DNA of 64,000 nt from Aliiglaciecola lipolytica E3. Its GTDB lineage: Bacteria > Pseudomonadota > Gammaproteobacteria > Enterobacterales > Alteromonadaceae. The notes beneath the pieces were generated by a model. It was not told where the DNA came from and ran no database searches. It worked only from the letters and a program-made list of their open reading frames with translations. Of this stretch, positions 43,217 to 53,894 are shown piece after piece. The stretch is from positions 1 to 64,000 of the forward strand of contig NZ_BAEN01000059.1 in the NCBI RefSeq assembly GCF_000314975.1. Reading direction: 5' to 3'. A program made the translations under genes and the position numbers. Within the stretch, counting starts at the first letter, position 1; every line of letters begins with the position of its first letter.

Positions 43217-44163
43217 TAACTAAGGATGAATCATCTCAAACTCTTCATCGCTCAGTGTTACTAGATGAGTCTATTGAAGGGTTAGATATAAAGCCAGATG
43301 GCATCTATATGGATGCGACTTTTGGGCGCGGTGGACATACCGAAAAAGTGTTACAGAAACTGTCGGATTCGGGACGCTTAATCGCATTAGATAGAGACCC
43401 GTATGCAATTGAAGCGGCTAAACGGTTTGCCAATGATCAGCGTTTCAGTATCGAGCATGTTGCTTTCTCGAATATTGAAGAAGTCGCTAAGAAACATGAC
43501 GTGTTTGGCAAAGTGGACGGTATTTTAATGGATCTTGGCGTGTCGTCTCCGCAACTAGATGATGCGCAACGTGGTTTTAGTTTTATGCGCGAAGGTCCGT
43601 TAGATATGCGCATGGATACCAGCAAAGGTATGAGTGCAGCACAGTGGCTTGCCAAAGCCGAAGAAGATGACATAACCCAAGTCATAAAGGAATTTGGCGA
43701 AGAAAAATTTGGAAAGCGTATTGCTCATGCAATCGTAAATAGCCGTGATGAGTTTCCATTGGAAACAACCTTGCAATTGGCAAAGTTGGTAGATGAAGCG
43801 GTTCCAGTTAAAGATAAATTTAAGCATCCAGCCACACGTACGTTTCAGGCTATTCGTATTTACATTAATAGCGAATTAGACGAAGTACGTGATGGGCTTA
43901 AAAGTGCATTAGAGTGCCTTTCTTCTGGTGGACGACTGGCGGTAATCAGCTTCCATTCGTTAGAAGATCGTTTGGTAAAACGTTTTATGCGCGAACAAAG
44001 CCGTGGCATGCAGGTGCCAGCTCGAATGGCGATTACGCAGGCGGAAATAGATGCCACTCGAGCAATGAAATTAATTGGTAAGGCGATTAAGCCAAGCGAC
44101 TATGAAATTAAGGCAAATGCCAGGTCGCGAAGTTCGGTGTTAAGGGTGGCTCAGAAGCTATGA
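43213..44163 (+). CDS. rsmH: 16S rRNA m4C1402 methyltransferase RsmH
   Basis: A 316-residue protein starting at TTG inside a TTGA overlap with mraZ. The conserved start [13 protein letters not shown] and the SAM-binding segment [16 protein letters not shown] are clear, followed by [19 protein letters not shown] and [14 protein letters not shown]. The enzyme N4-methylates C1402 of 16S rRNA. The stop overlaps ftsL (ATGA). Confidence 0.97.
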   Translation: MITKDESSQTLHRSVLLDESIEGLDIKPDGIYMDATFGRGGHTEKVLQKLSDSGRLIALDRDPYAIEAAKRFANDQRFSIEHVAFSNIEEVAKKHDVFGKVDGILMDLGVSSPQLDDAQRGFSFMREGPLDMRMDTSKGMSAAQWLAKAEEDDITQVIKEFGEEKFGKRIAHAIVNSRDEFPLETTLQLAKLVDEAVPVKDKFKHPATRTFQAIRIYINSELDEVRDGLKSALECLSSGGRLAVISFHSLEDRLVKRFMREQSRGMQVPARMAITQAEIDATRAMKLIGKAIKPSDYEIKANARSRSSVLRVAQKL

Positions 44164-44480
44164 CGGAAACCAGGACCAACTTCAATTTGGTCAATTTAAT
44201 CTTCGCCGAACTAGCCCGTCATCCGATACGGGTTTTGTTGTTTTTAATGGTATTGATAAGTGCGTTCGCTGTGATCATGAGCGCACACCATAATCGACAG
44301 ATGTCGATAGCGTTAGAACAGTTGATGCAAGACCAAGATCAACTAGATATTCAGTGGCGTCACTTGATTTTAGAACAAGGTGCGTTGACTGATCATAATC
44401 GCATTGAAGTTGCCATGAAAAAGCAACTGAATATGCATAGACCGAATCCGGAAAATGAAGTTGTGGTGCGCTTGAAATGA
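44160..44480 (+). CDS. ftsL: Cell division protein FtsL
   Basis: A 106-residue bitopic membrane protein: a short cytoplasmic end, one transmembrane helix (about 23-42; [20 protein letters not shown]) and a periplasmic coiled coil ([20 protein letters not shown]). FtsL pairs with FtsB and FtsQ to activate FtsWI at the septum. It lies between rsmH and ftsI with 4-base overlaps on both sides, its usual place. Confidence 0.95.
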   Translation: MTETRTNFNLVNLIFAELARHPIRVLLFLMVLISAFAVIMSAHHNRQMSIALEQLMQDQDQLDIQWRHLILEQGALTDHNRIEVAMKKQLNMHRPNPENEVVVRLK

Positions 44481-46216
44481 AGACCGCTAAGACTAAACAA
44501 GCTAAGAAAAACATTGCTCCAAGTTCGGTGCAATGGCGTTTCGCAGTGGTTGTTGCTGCGATTCTTGGCGTGTTTGTCGTACTGACGGTCCGTGCCGCAT
44601 ATATTCAAGTCATTAATCCTGATCAACTCATTCAAGAAGGCGATAGCCGCACTCTTCGAGTCCGTAATAATGAAGTCTATCGTGGATTAATTACCGATAG
44701 AAACGGTGAACAATTGGCAGTTAGTGTTCCTGCGAAAGCGGTTTGGGCGCATCCGCCAACGGTAACCGATCCTGAAAAAGGTGCGTTGGCAGATACACGC
44801 CGGTGGCAGGCGTTAGCCGAAGTGCTCGGACAAGACGTTGACGATTTAATTAGAAAAGCTACTAATCAAAGTAGCAAATTTGTGTATTTGCAACGTCAAG
44901 TCTCCCCAGCAATGGCAACATTTGTGCAAAAGTTGAATATTCCCGGGGTTTATTTGGTTAATGAGTCAAGACGCTTTTATCCAGCAGGTGAGGCATCAGC
45001 GCATGTGGTTGGCTTTACCAACGTTGATGATCAAGGGATTGAAGGGATTGAAATGTTATATGACAAGCTGCTGTCAGCAACCCCTGACTCCAGAACGATA
45101 CGCCGCGATGCGAAAGGTCGCCAAGTAGAAATCCTCGATCAAGAAAAAGGCAAGGAGCCGCAGGATATTCAATTAACCATTGATCAACGCATTCAAGCAT
45201 TAGCTTATAGAGAACTAAAGTCAGCCGTGCATTTTTATCGGGCAACCTCTGGTTCTGTTGTGGTTGCCGACGTGAATACTGGTGAAATATTGGCGATGGT
45301 AAATAGTCCTTCATTTAATCCCAATAATCGTAAAGGCGTATCTGCGCGGAAAATTCGAAACAGAGCTATTACCGATAGCTTTGAGCCAGGCTCGTCAGTT
45401 AAGCCCTTAGCGGTATTGAGTGCATTGGAGTTTGGTTCTGCTGATACTAAGACCGTGATCGATACGGCACCAGGATGGCGTCGCCTTGGGGGCAGTATTG
45501 TTCGTGATTCCAGAAACTATGGCAAATTAACCTTGCAAGGCATCATTCAAAAATCCAGCAATATTGGTACCTCCAAATTGGCATTGTCAGTGCCCAAAGA
45601 ATTTTTGCTGGATACCTATTACAACATGGGATTAATGAGTGATACAGGTACCAACCTAATTGGTGAACAAGGCGGATTATTTAACGAGCAACGCATTTGG
45701 TCAGAATTTGAGTTGTCTACTTTGTCGTTTGGTTACGGCTTATCAGTAACTACCATGCAGTTAGCGCGTATGTATTCAATTTTAGGCAATGGTGGCGTTA
45801 AACAACCCTTCAGCATTGTTAAATCGGATGAGCAAAAAATGACTGAGAGAGTCATTAGTGAAGAAAATGCACATCGTGTTTTAACCATGATGGAAAGTGT
45901 ACTTGAAGATGGCGGTTCTGGACGTAAAGCGCGTGTGCCTGGCTATCGCGTAGCTGGAAAGACAGGTACAAGCCGTAAAGCTATCAAGGGCGGTTACGGT
46001 GAACAATACGTGAATATCTTTGCGGGTGTAGCGCCGGTATCAGACCCTCAGTTAGCCGTGGTTGTATTAATCAACGAGCCAAAAGGTGATTTATATTATG
46101 GCGGCGATACAGCTGCGCCAGTGTTCAGTACTATTATGGCAAACACATTACAATTATTGAATGTGCCACCTGATGCTAAAAACGTTTCCTCTATTGCCGC
46201 TGGAGGAGAGCGATAA
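44477..46216 (+). CDS. ftsI: Septal peptidoglycan transpeptidase FtsI (PBP3)
   Basis: A 579-residue class B penicillin-binding protein with an N-terminal membrane helix (about 15-40). The catalytic motif S-x-x-K is SSVK at 306-309 in EPGSSVKPL, SxN is SSN in IIQKSSNIGTS, and KTGTS follows in VAGKTGTSRKA. It crosslinks septal peptidoglycan with FtsW. The usual EPGST is EPGSS here, a mild change that keeps the serine nucleophile. It overlaps ftsL, and its stop touches murE. Confidence 0.97.
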   Translation: MKTAKTKQAKKNIAPSSVQWRFAVVVAAILGVFVVLTVRAAYIQVINPDQLIQEGDSRTLRVRNNEVYRGLITDRNGEQLAVSVPAKAVWAHPPTVTDPEKGALADTRRWQALAEVLGQDVDDLIRKATNQSSKFVYLQRQVSPAMATFVQKLNIPGVYLVNESRRFYPAGEASAHVVGFTNVDDQGIEGIEMLYDKLLSATPDSRTIRRDAKGRQVEILDQEKGKEPQDIQLTIDQRIQALAYRELKSAVHFYRATSGSVVVADVNTGEILAMVNSPSFNPNNRKGVSARKIRNRAITDSFEPGSSVKPLAVLSALEFGSADTKTVIDTAPGWRRLGGSIVRDSRNYGKLTLQGIIQKSSNIGTSKLALSVPKEFLLDTYYNMGLMSDTGTNLIGEQGGLFNEQRIWSEFELSTLSFGYGLSVTTMQLARMYSILGNGGVKQPFSIVKSDEQKMTERVISEENAHRVLTMMESVLEDGGSGRKARVPGYRVAGKTGTSRKAIKGGYGEQYVNIFAGVAPVSDPQLAVVVLINEPKGDLYYGGDTAAPVFSTIMANTLQLLNVPPDAKNVSSIAAGGER

Positions 46217-47742
46217 TGAACGCTGTACTAGAAACTAGAAACATTAAATCTATCTTGGCGAAGTTTCAAATCGAAGCGCCAGAACTGCAAGTGAATGAGC
46301 TTGTGCTGGATAGCCGAGAAGTAGCTGTTCACAGTGTTTTTGTGGCAATTAAAGGACATCAATTAGATGGTCGCGATTTTATTCCTCAAGCGATTAGCTT
46401 AGGTGCAAAATTAGTTCTACAAGAAGTTGAAGAACAACAACAGCACGGCGCGATCGAAATGCGTGAGCAGACTATTTTGATTTCGTTTTTCCAGCTGGGT
46501 CAAAAATTGTCGCTGCTAGCGGCCGAGTTTTATGGTTCACCCGCTGAAAAGTTAGATGTGATTGCTGTAACTGGTACCAACGGCAAGACCTCAGTGGTTC
46601 AGCTAATTAGCCAGCTTCGTTTCTTATCTGGTGACATTACTGCATCAATTGGGACGCTTGGTGCTGGAATATACAATGTAGACAATAGCGGCTTAGAAAA
46701 AACGTTGAACACCACACCTGATGCCTGTCAGGTGCAAAAATTATTAGCCAAATATGTACAACATGGTGCGAAGCAGGTGGCACTGGAAGCCTCATCGCAC
46801 GCTTTAGTTCAAGGCCGAATCCAAGGGCTCAAAACCGACATCGCGGTGTTTACTAATTTAACCCGTGATCATTTGGATTACCACGGTGATATGGCGGAAT
46901 ATGCGCGCGCAAAACGCTTGTTGTTGAATCAGCCAGAACTAAAAGACTTAATTTTAAATGCAGATGATGCAGAAACTGAAAACTGGATTAAGGCCGCGTC
47001 AAATACGCAAACCATCACCGTGTTTTCGACGCAGTTAGATAGAACGCAAGTATCGTCAAAACATCAGTACTGTTTAGCCACAAACATTCAATATGATGCA
47101 AATGGATTGTCATTTGAGTTGCAGTCTTCTTGGGGCGATGCAGCTATAAAATGTGGGTTGTTAGGCAAATTCAATGTGTCGAACTTGTTGGCTGCATTAG
47201 CCAGCTTGTTGGTATTGCAGCGTCCGCTCAAAACGTTAGCTGTGTTATGTGAACAATTAAAACCGGTTGCTGGACGCATGGAGTTATTTAAACACCCGAC
47301 CGCTGGCAATCTAATTGTCGATTTTGCGCACACGCCAGATGCTTTAGAGCAAGCTTTAAAATCAGCTCGTGTGCATTGCGAAAAACAACTTATTTGTGTG
47401 TTTGGTTGCGGTGGTGACAGAGATAAAGGCAAACGACCTCTTATGGGCAGAGCGGCGCAACAGTTTAGTGATCAAATTATTATCACTTCTGACAATAGTC
47501 GTTCTGAATCTGAGAATGCAATTGTGTCAGATATTCTCACCGGTATTTCGGACAATAGTCGTATCAAAATTGAAACGGACCGTAAAAAAGCGATTCAACT
47601 GGCGATAGCACAAAGTCAATCTGGTGACTTGATTGTCGTTGCTGGTAAAGGTCATGAAACCGAACAAATAATAGGTCAGCAAAGTCTGGCATACGATGAA
47701 CGAAATTATGTTAACACTCTGTGTTTGGGGAAATTGCAATGA
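46216..47742 (+). CDS. murE: UDP-MurNAc-tripeptide ligase MurE
   Basis: A 508-residue Mur ligase. The ATP loop is VTGTNGKTSVVQLI and the middle domain has FTNLTRDHLDYHGDMAEYAR. The enzyme adds the third stem residue, meso-diaminopimelate in Gram-negatives, in the cytoplasm. The motif that marks DAP enzymes is normally DNPR; here the matching place reads DNSRSE, so Pro is replaced by Ser while Asp, Asn and Arg are kept. DAP use is still expected. The stop overlaps murF by ATGA. Confidence 0.96.
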   Translation: MNAVLETRNIKSILAKFQIEAPELQVNELVLDSREVAVHSVFVAIKGHQLDGRDFIPQAISLGAKLVLQEVEEQQQHGAIEMREQTILISFFQLGQKLSLLAAEFYGSPAEKLDVIAVTGTNGKTSVVQLISQLRFLSGDITASIGTLGAGIYNVDNSGLEKTLNTTPDACQVQKLLAKYVQHGAKQVALEASSHALVQGRIQGLKTDIAVFTNLTRDHLDYHGDMAEYARAKRLLLNQPELKDLILNADDAETENWIKAASNTQTITVFSTQLDRTQVSSKHQYCLATNIQYDANGLSFELQSSWGDAAIKCGLLGKFNVSNLLAALASLLVLQRPLKTLAVLCEQLKPVAGRMELFKHPTAGNLIVDFAHTPDALEQALKSARVHCEKQLICVFGCGGDRDKGKRPLMGRAAQQFSDQIIITSDNSRSESENAIVSDILTGISDNSRIKIETDRKKAIQLAIAQSQSGDLIVVAGKGHETEQIIGQQSLAYDERNYVNTLCLGKLQ

Positions 47743-49130
47743 TTGAAGTGTCTCTTGAATGGATAGCACAACAAACAGGCGGAACATTGCTTGGCGATAA
47801 TAAACTTATTACAGGTGTAAGCACAGACACCCGAACCTTGGGACAAGGTGATGTCTTCATTGCATTAGTGGGCCCCAACTTTGATGGTCATAAATTTGTT
47901 GATGTGGCAGCAAGTAATGGTGCAACAGCATTGATAGTGTCGCAAAAAGTCAAAACCGATTTGCCTTGTATCTTAGTAGAAGACACCAAGTTAGCGCTAG
48001 GTGAGTTCGGTGCGGCAATCAAACAAAAAGTAGCGCCTAAAACGGTCGGGATTACAGGTAGTAGTGGAAAAACGACCGTCAAAGAAATGGTTGCAGCAAT
48101 CTTATCGCGTATTGGCAATGTGTTGGCTACTAAAGGCAACTTTAACAATGATATTGGTGTTCCTTTAACGCTACTTAGATTAGAACAAAATCATGATTTC
48201 GCGGTAATTGAAATGGGCGCTAATCATTTGGGGGAAATTGCTTATACCACCAATTTAGTCAAGCCTGATGTGGCGACGATTGTGAATGCTGCTGCTGCGC
48301 ACTTGGAAGGTTTTGGTAGTTTATTGGGTGTGGCACGGGCGAAAAGTGAAATCTTTAAAGGTTTAGGCAACGATGGTACGGCCATCATCAATCGAGATAG
48401 CCAGTTCCACCAATTTTGGGATGGAAAATTAAAGCATTTAAAAGTTCAAAGCTTTTCAGTTGAACAGCCAACCGACTTTTATGCTCAAGACGTTACGCTT
48501 GGATTAGATGGTTGTGCACAGTTTTTACTTTGCACTCCCAAAGGCAATATCCATTTAACGCTGGCACTTCCCGGTGTACACAATGTAGCCAATGCACTGG
48601 TGGCAGCGGCTTTGGCGATCAACGTTGGCGCAGGTTTAGAAGACGTGAAATTTGGGCTACAAAATATGCGTCAAGTAAGTGGTCGATTACAAGTCAAACA
48701 GCTAACCAACCAAGTCAAAATACTCGATGACACCTATAACGCTAACGTAGCATCAGTAAATGCAGCGATTGATTTGCTCAGTAGTTTTAGTGGCCAACGC
48801 CTTTTGATCTTGGGCGATATGGGCGAGTTAGGTGAAAAAGCTCGCTACTACCATGAATTAGTTGGTCAACATGCGAAACAAAAAGGCATCGACAATGTCT
48901 TTACACTCGGTGTGTTAAGTCAATCGGCGAGTGATGAATTTGGTGGTAAGCATTTTAGTGATATCAATTTGTTGGTTGAACACGTGAGTAACATTTTATC
49001 TGGTGAACAACGTGACATTACCATTTTAGTTAAAGGGTCTAGAAGTGCTCGAATGGAGCGTGTCGTAAAAGCTTTGGAGGACTCTCCTGTGGGAAAGTTT
49101 GAACGCATTAGGGAGCGTATCGCATGCTAA
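47739..49130 (+). CDS. murF: UDP-MurNAc-tripeptide:D-Ala-D-Ala ligase MurF
   Basis: About 463 residues from ATG 47739, which overlaps the murE stop; an in-frame GTG at 47721 would add six residues and is less likely. The ATP loop is [14 protein letters not shown], followed by [13 protein letters not shown] and the C-terminal [15 protein letters not shown] motif. It adds D-Ala-D-Ala to complete the pentapeptide. The stop overlaps the mraY start by 7 bases. Confidence 0.96.
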   Translation: MIEVSLEWIAQQTGGTLLGDNKLITGVSTDTRTLGQGDVFIALVGPNFDGHKFVDVAASNGATALIVSQKVKTDLPCILVEDTKLALGEFGAAIKQKVAPKTVGITGSSGKTTVKEMVAAILSRIGNVLATKGNFNNDIGVPLTLLRLEQNHDFAVIEMGANHLGEIAYTTNLVKPDVATIVNAAAAHLEGFGSLLGVARAKSEIFKGLGNDGTAIINRDSQFHQFWDGKLKHLKVQSFSVEQPTDFYAQDVTLGLDGCAQFLLCTPKGNIHLTLALPGVHNVANALVAAALAINVGAGLEDVKFGLQNMRQVSGRLQVKQLTNQVKILDDTYNANVASVNAAIDLLSSFSGQRLLILGDMGELGEKARYYHELVGQHAKQKGIDNVFTLGVLSQSASDEFGGKHFSDINLLVEHVSNILSGEQRDITILVKGSRSARMERVVKALEDSPVGKFERIRERIAC

Positions 49131-50206
49131 TTTGGTTAGCTGAGTGGTTGCAGCAATATGATTCGGGTTTCAACGTATTCTCGTATCTAACGCTACGCGC
49201 AATTCTCAGTACACTAACGGCATTGTTAATGGCGGTGTTGATTGGGCCTGCCATGATCCGATGGTTGCAAACGATGCAAATAGGACAAACTGTGCGTGAT
49301 GACGGCCCACAAAGTCACCTGTCAAAATCAGGTACTCCGACCATGGGCGGATTACTTATTTTGGCAGCGATCCTTACTAGTGCCTTATTGTGGGCAGATT
49401 TGAGTAATCGGTATGTGTGGGTCGTGCTATTCATTGTCGTAGGCTACGGTCTGATTGGTTTTATCGATGATTATCGCAAAGTTATTCGTAAAGATCCGAA
49501 AGGTCTAATCGCCAAGTGGAAGTACTTTTGGCAATCCATTATAGCAATTGCTGTTGCCGTTTATTTATATGCCAATAGTCAAGATCCTGCTGAGACAGCG
49601 TTATTAGTCCCGTTTTTTAAAGAAGTCATGCCGCAATTAGGCATGTTTTTCATGGTGGTTGTTTACTTTACCGTTGTCGGTACAAGTAACGCGGTAAACT
49701 TAACGGATGGCTTAGACGGATTGGCGATTGTACCAACTATTTTAGTCGCGGGTGCGCTAGCGATTTTTGCTTACACCACAGGGAACATTAACTTTTCTGC
49801 ATACCTTAATATTCCGTATATTCCTGATACCAGTGAACTCGTCATTGTATGTACTGCCATTGTTGGAGCTGGATTAGGTTTTCTATGGTTTAACACTTAT
49901 CCAGCTCAAGTATTTATGGGCGATGTGGGTTCATTAGCCTTGGGGGGAACCTTGGGCATAATGGCCGTTCTGGTGCGTCAGGAAATCGTGCTAATTATCA
50001 TGGGTGGGGTATTTGTGATTGAAACCTTGTCGGTGATATTACAGGTCGGTTCGTTTAAATTGCGCGGCAAGCGAATTTTTAGAATGGCGCCCATTCATCA
50101 TCATTTTGAGTTAAAAGGTTGGCCAGAACCACGTGTAATCGTGCGTTTTTGGATTATTTCTTTGATTTTAGTGCTAATTGGCTTAGCCACATTGAAGTTG
50201 AGGTAA
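49124..50206 (+). CDS. mraY: Phospho-MurNAc-pentapeptide translocase MraY
   Basis: A 360-residue protein with about ten transmembrane helices. Signatures: [20 protein letters not shown], the Asp-rich [19 protein letters not shown] and [11 protein letters not shown]. It moves phospho-MurNAc-pentapeptide onto undecaprenyl phosphate to make lipid I in the inner membrane. Confidence 0.98.
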   Translation: MLIWLAEWLQQYDSGFNVFSYLTLRAILSTLTALLMAVLIGPAMIRWLQTMQIGQTVRDDGPQSHLSKSGTPTMGGLLILAAILTSALLWADLSNRYVWVVLFIVVGYGLIGFIDDYRKVIRKDPKGLIAKWKYFWQSIIAIAVAVYLYANSQDPAETALLVPFFKEVMPQLGMFFMVVVYFTVVGTSNAVNLTDGLDGLAIVPTILVAGALAIFAYTTGNINFSAYLNIPYIPDTSELVIVCTAIVGAGLGFLWFNTYPAQVFMGDVGSLALGGTLGIMAVLVRQEIVLIIMGGVFVIETLSVILQVGSFKLRGKRIFRMAPIHHHFELKGWPEPRVIVRFWIISLILVLIGLATLKLR

Positions 50207-50215
50207 ATAGGTATC

Positions 50216-51520
50216 ATGCAAACCCCTGATTTAAAAAACATGCAAGTAGTTGTGGTCGGCTTAGGATTGACCGGCAAGTCTTGCGTGAAATTTTTACAGG
50301 AGCAGGGGGCAAAAGTCATTGGCATGGACCGTAATCCAGTGGAGATGCCAGAAGACGTAAAAACGTTCAGCGGTAAATTCAAACAAAAGCCGTTGTTGAA
50401 AGCCGATCTCGTGGTGTTAAGTCCAGGTATCGATCCAAACCTTACCGAAATTCAAAACGCTATCGAAGCGGGTGTTGAAGTGATTGGTGATGTCGAGCTT
50501 TTTGCTCGTTTCAATCAGATTCCAGTAATTGCTATCACAGGTTCAAATGGTAAATCCACAGTAACCTGTTTGGTTAACGAAATGCTTAATTGCGCAGGAT
50601 TTAAAGCGCAAATGGGTGGGAATATTGGCACGCCTGTATTGGATTTGCTAAAAAGTGACGCCGAATATTTAGTGCTTGAATTATCCAGTTTCCAGTTGGA
50701 AAGATTGCAATCTCTAACTCCTGTGTGCGCGACAATTTTAAACGTGAGTGAAGATCATTTAGATCGTCACCGCACGTTCAGTGCTTATGCCGATGCAAAA
50801 AAACGCATTTATCACAATGCTAAATACGCGATTGCTAATCGTGATGATGTAAAAACCTGGCCACACGAATATCAGCCACAATACAGTTTCGGATTAAGCA
50901 ATTCGCCGCTTGGCATTAGTTGGAACGACGCTTCTAGAGAGATTCTTGTTGATGGAGAAGCGTACGTCAGTGAACATCAATGTGCGTTAAAAGGTCTTCA
51001 CAATGTGCTGAATATTCAGGCCGCAATTGGATGCGTTAGGCCCCTAGGTGTTGGAGCTGAAGCTATCACTCAGGCAGTCGGCCAATTCAAAGGATTAGCG
51101 CATCGATTTGAGTTGATAAGCGAACATAATCAAGTACGTTGGATTAATGACTCAAAAGCCACAAACGTTGGCGCGACCATTGCTGCATTGCAAAGTCTTA
51201 AGAACAGGGATTCAGGAAAACTGGTTTTGATTGCGGGTGGAGACGGCAAAAATGCCGATTTCACGGAGCTTCAACCTGTGCTACTTAATGACGTTGATTT
51301 ACTGATTACGTTAGGCAAAGACGGTAGAGAAATCGCCTCTTTAAAACCTGGCAGTATCGAAGTGAAAGACCTCAACGAAGCGGTGAACTTTGCTAATAGC
51401 ATCGTTGAAAGTGGCGACATTGTGTTGTTGTCACCAGCCTGTGCAAGTTTAGATATGTTTGATAACTATCAACATCGTGGAGATGTATTTAGAAACACGG
51501 TTTTGGAGGTCACCCAATGA
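50216..51520 (+). CDS. murD: UDP-MurNAc-L-Ala:D-Glu ligase MurD
   Basis: A 434-residue protein with an N-terminal Rossmann-like start (VVVGLGLTGKSCVKFLQEQG), ATP loop ITGSNGKSTVTCLV, SEDHLDRHRTF and the C-terminal NDSKATNVGAT. It adds D-glutamate to UDP-MurNAc-L-Ala in the cytoplasm. It is separated from mraY by 9 bases and overlaps ftsW by ATGA. Confidence 0.97.
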   Translation: MQTPDLKNMQVVVVGLGLTGKSCVKFLQEQGAKVIGMDRNPVEMPEDVKTFSGKFKQKPLLKADLVVLSPGIDPNLTEIQNAIEAGVEVIGDVELFARFNQIPVIAITGSNGKSTVTCLVNEMLNCAGFKAQMGGNIGTPVLDLLKSDAEYLVLELSSFQLERLQSLTPVCATILNVSEDHLDRHRTFSAYADAKKRIYHNAKYAIANRDDVKTWPHEYQPQYSFGLSNSPLGISWNDASREILVDGEAYVSEHQCALKGLHNVLNIQAAIGCVRPLGVGAEAITQAVGQFKGLAHRFELISEHNQVRWINDSKATNVGATIAALQSLKNRDSGKLVLIAGGDGKNADFTELQPVLLNDVDLLITLGKDGREIASLKPGSIEVKDLNEAVNFANSIVESGDIVLLSPACASLDMFDNYQHRGDVFRNTVLEVTQ

Positions 51521-52809
51521 GTGAAGCCAAAACAGTGAATACACAGCACGATTCATTACTACGTAGAATGTTTTCACAACGACATGATGGAAATCTTGCT
51601 AAGAGCACTGCGTTTGACGTCAATTTCATTTTGCTTAGTATCGCTTTAATGGGCATTGGACTGGTCATCGTAACTTCTGCTTCAATGCCTGTGGCGGCGC
51701 GTCTATTTGACGACCCATTCCACTTCGCAATTCGACACGGAATATACCTGTGCTTAGCCTGCGTTGCAGCCTGTATTGTTTTACAAATTCCCATGCAGTG
51801 GTGGCGAGTAAGTAATCCATGGTTACTATTGGCGGCGGTTGTGTTGTTAATCATGGTGCTATTTGTTGGACGCACAGTGAACGGTAGTCGTCGATGGTTA
51901 GCGATAGGTCCAATTACCATTCAAGTTGCTGAATTAGCGAAATTATTTTTCTTTTGCTACCTCGCCGGTTACATGGTGCGCAGATACGAAGAAGTGAAAG
52001 AAAACTTAAAAGGGTTTATTAAGCCTTTGGTTGTGTTTTTTGTGCTTGCCGTATTGATGTTGTTACAACCCGATTTAGGCACTGTTGTTGTGATGTTCGC
52101 AACGACGCTTGGCTTGTTGTTTTTGGCCGGCGCGAAATTATGGCAATTTTTTGGGTTAGTTCTCACGGGGTTATCCGCTATTACTGCGTTGATTTTAACA
52201 GCAGATTATCGCATGGACCGCATGAGTTCCTTCTTAAAGCCTTGGGAAGATCCCTTTGGTGCGGGTTATCAGTTAACTCAATCGCTAATGGCCTATGGAC
52301 GCGGAGATTGGTTTGGTCAGGGGTTAGGCAATAGCTTACAAAAACTTGAATTTTTACCTGAGGCTCACACCGATTTTATTGTCGCTATTTTAGCTGAAGA
52401 GTTCGGCTTCATGGGCGTTGCATCCGTATTGGTTCTGTTGTTTATTCTGGTTTTTAAAGCCTTAAAACTTGGCAACTTAGCGTTATCCGCACAACGTCCT
52501 TTTGACGGCTATTTAGCTTACGCAATTGGCATATGGTTCAGTTTTCAGACTGCGGTGAATGTAGGCGCTAGTGCAGGTGTCCTACCTACTAAAGGATTGA
52601 CATTACCCTTGGTAAGTTACGGCGGCTCTAGCCTCATAGTGATGGCTGTATCTGTAGCGATTTTGATTCGAATTGATTTTGAGATTCGTGTAGATGGCGT
52701 TCAGGCCATGAGCAAGGGCTCGAAAAAGAAGACTGTTAAAGGCAAGTCGAAAGTGAAGCAACTACTGGCTGAAGTTGGCCAAAAAAATGCGGAGGTCGTG
52801 AGCGAATGA
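51517..52809 (+). CDS. ftsW: Septal peptidoglycan glycosyltransferase FtsW
   Basis: A 430-residue SEDS-family membrane protein with about ten helices. Landmarks are GRTVNGSRRWLAIGPITIQV, AELAKLFFFCYL, LLQPDLGTVVV, EAHTDFIVAILAEEFGF and LPLVSYGGSSLI. It polymerises lipid II at the septum together with FtsI. The C-terminus is a basic cytoplasmic tail rich in Lys. The stop overlaps murG. Confidence 0.97.
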   Translation: MSEAKTVNTQHDSLLRRMFSQRHDGNLAKSTAFDVNFILLSIALMGIGLVIVTSASMPVAARLFDDPFHFAIRHGIYLCLACVAACIVLQIPMQWWRVSNPWLLLAAVVLLIMVLFVGRTVNGSRRWLAIGPITIQVAELAKLFFFCYLAGYMVRRYEEVKENLKGFIKPLVVFFVLAVLMLLQPDLGTVVVMFATTLGLLFLAGAKLWQFFGLVLTGLSAITALILTADYRMDRMSSFLKPWEDPFGAGYQLTQSLMAYGRGDWFGQGLGNSLQKLEFLPEAHTDFIVAILAEEFGFMGVASVLVLLFILVFKALKLGNLALSAQRPFDGYLAYAIGIWFSFQTAVNVGASAGVLPTKGLTLPLVSYGGSSLIVMAVSVAILIRIDFEIRVDGVQAMSKGSKKKTVKGKSKVKQLLAEVGQKNAEVVSE

Positions 52810-53894
52810 ATGACATGACCAAAACCATTTTAATCATGGCAGGTGGTACTGGTGGGCACGTGTTCCCAGGGATTGCCGTTGCTAAGGAATTAGAGTTACG
52901 TAATTGGCGGATTCATTGGCTTGGCACTGCGCAAAGAATGGAAGCTGATATTGTGCCTAAAGCTGGATTTCAGATCAGTTTTATTGATGTAGCAGGCGTG
53001 CGTGGCAATGGTGTCATTCGCTTGCTAAAAGCACCAATACAGATTGTACGCGCAGTTATGCAGGCTATGCAGGTGATCAAAGAAACCAAACCGGACGTGG
53101 TTTTAGGCATGGGCGGGTTCGCCAGCGGTCCTGGAGGCATTGCAGCATGGTTGCGTGGCGTGCCACTGGTTGTGCATGAACAGAATGCGCTACCTGGTTT
53201 CACCAATAAAGTGTTAGCCAAAATAGCTAGTCGCGTACTCACTGGATTTAATCAAGCGTTTGGTAAACAACCCGAAGGCAAGTATAGCTGGGTAGGAAAC
53301 CCGGTACGTAATGACTTTGTAAACTTACCCGCGAAACAAGTGTCAGATGAAAAATGCAAAGTGTTGATTGTGGGCGGCTCATTAGGGGCTAGTGCCTTAA
53401 ATACGCATGTACCGCCAGCATTGGCGAACGTTGACAATATCGAAGTACGACATCAATCCGGCAAAGGTCATGCGCAAGCCGTTACAGATGTATATCAGCA
53501 GCAGTGGCCGGATGCCAGTAATTGGCAAGTGATGGAGTTTATTGATGATATGGCGCAAGCCTATGCATGGGCCGATGTGGTGATCTGCCGCGCTGGCGCA
53601 TTGACTGTAGCCGAAGTGGCGATGGTTGGTGTTGCCGCTATTTTTGTTCCTTTGCCGCATGCTGTCGATGATCATCAAACCTTTAACGCAAAGGCATTAG
53701 TTGACCATCATGCAGCTATTTTATTACCTCAACCTCAATTAGAAGAAGGTGGTTTGAAAGTTATTATTCAACAACTAGTAGATGATGCGCAGAGTCGCAT
53801 AACTATGGGTCAAAAAGCTAATTCATTAGCAAAACCAAACGCGACTAAAACGGTTAGTGACATTTGCGAAACACTGAGAGGGCGAGCAGTATGA
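52806..53894 (+). CDS. murG: Lipid II synthase MurG
   Basis: A 362-residue GT28-type glycosyltransferase. Conserved motifs: [45 protein letters not shown] and [12 protein letters not shown]. It transfers GlcNAc onto lipid I at the inner face of the membrane. The stop overlaps the murC start by ATGA. Confidence 0.97.
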   Translation: MNDMTKTILIMAGGTGGHVFPGIAVAKELELRNWRIHWLGTAQRMEADIVPKAGFQISFIDVAGVRGNGVIRLLKAPIQIVRAVMQAMQVIKETKPDVVLGMGGFASGPGGIAAWLRGVPLVVHEQNALPGFTNKVLAKIASRVLTGFNQAFGKQPEGKYSWVGNPVRNDFVNLPAKQVSDEKCKVLIVGGSLGASALNTHVPPALANVDNIEVRHQSGKGHAQAVTDVYQQQWPDASNWQVMEFIDDMAQAYAWADVVICRAGALTVAEVAMVGVAAIFVPLPHAVDDHQTFNAKALVDHHAAILLPQPQLEEGGLKVIIQQLVDDAQSRITMGQKANSLAKPNATKTVSDICETLRGRAV

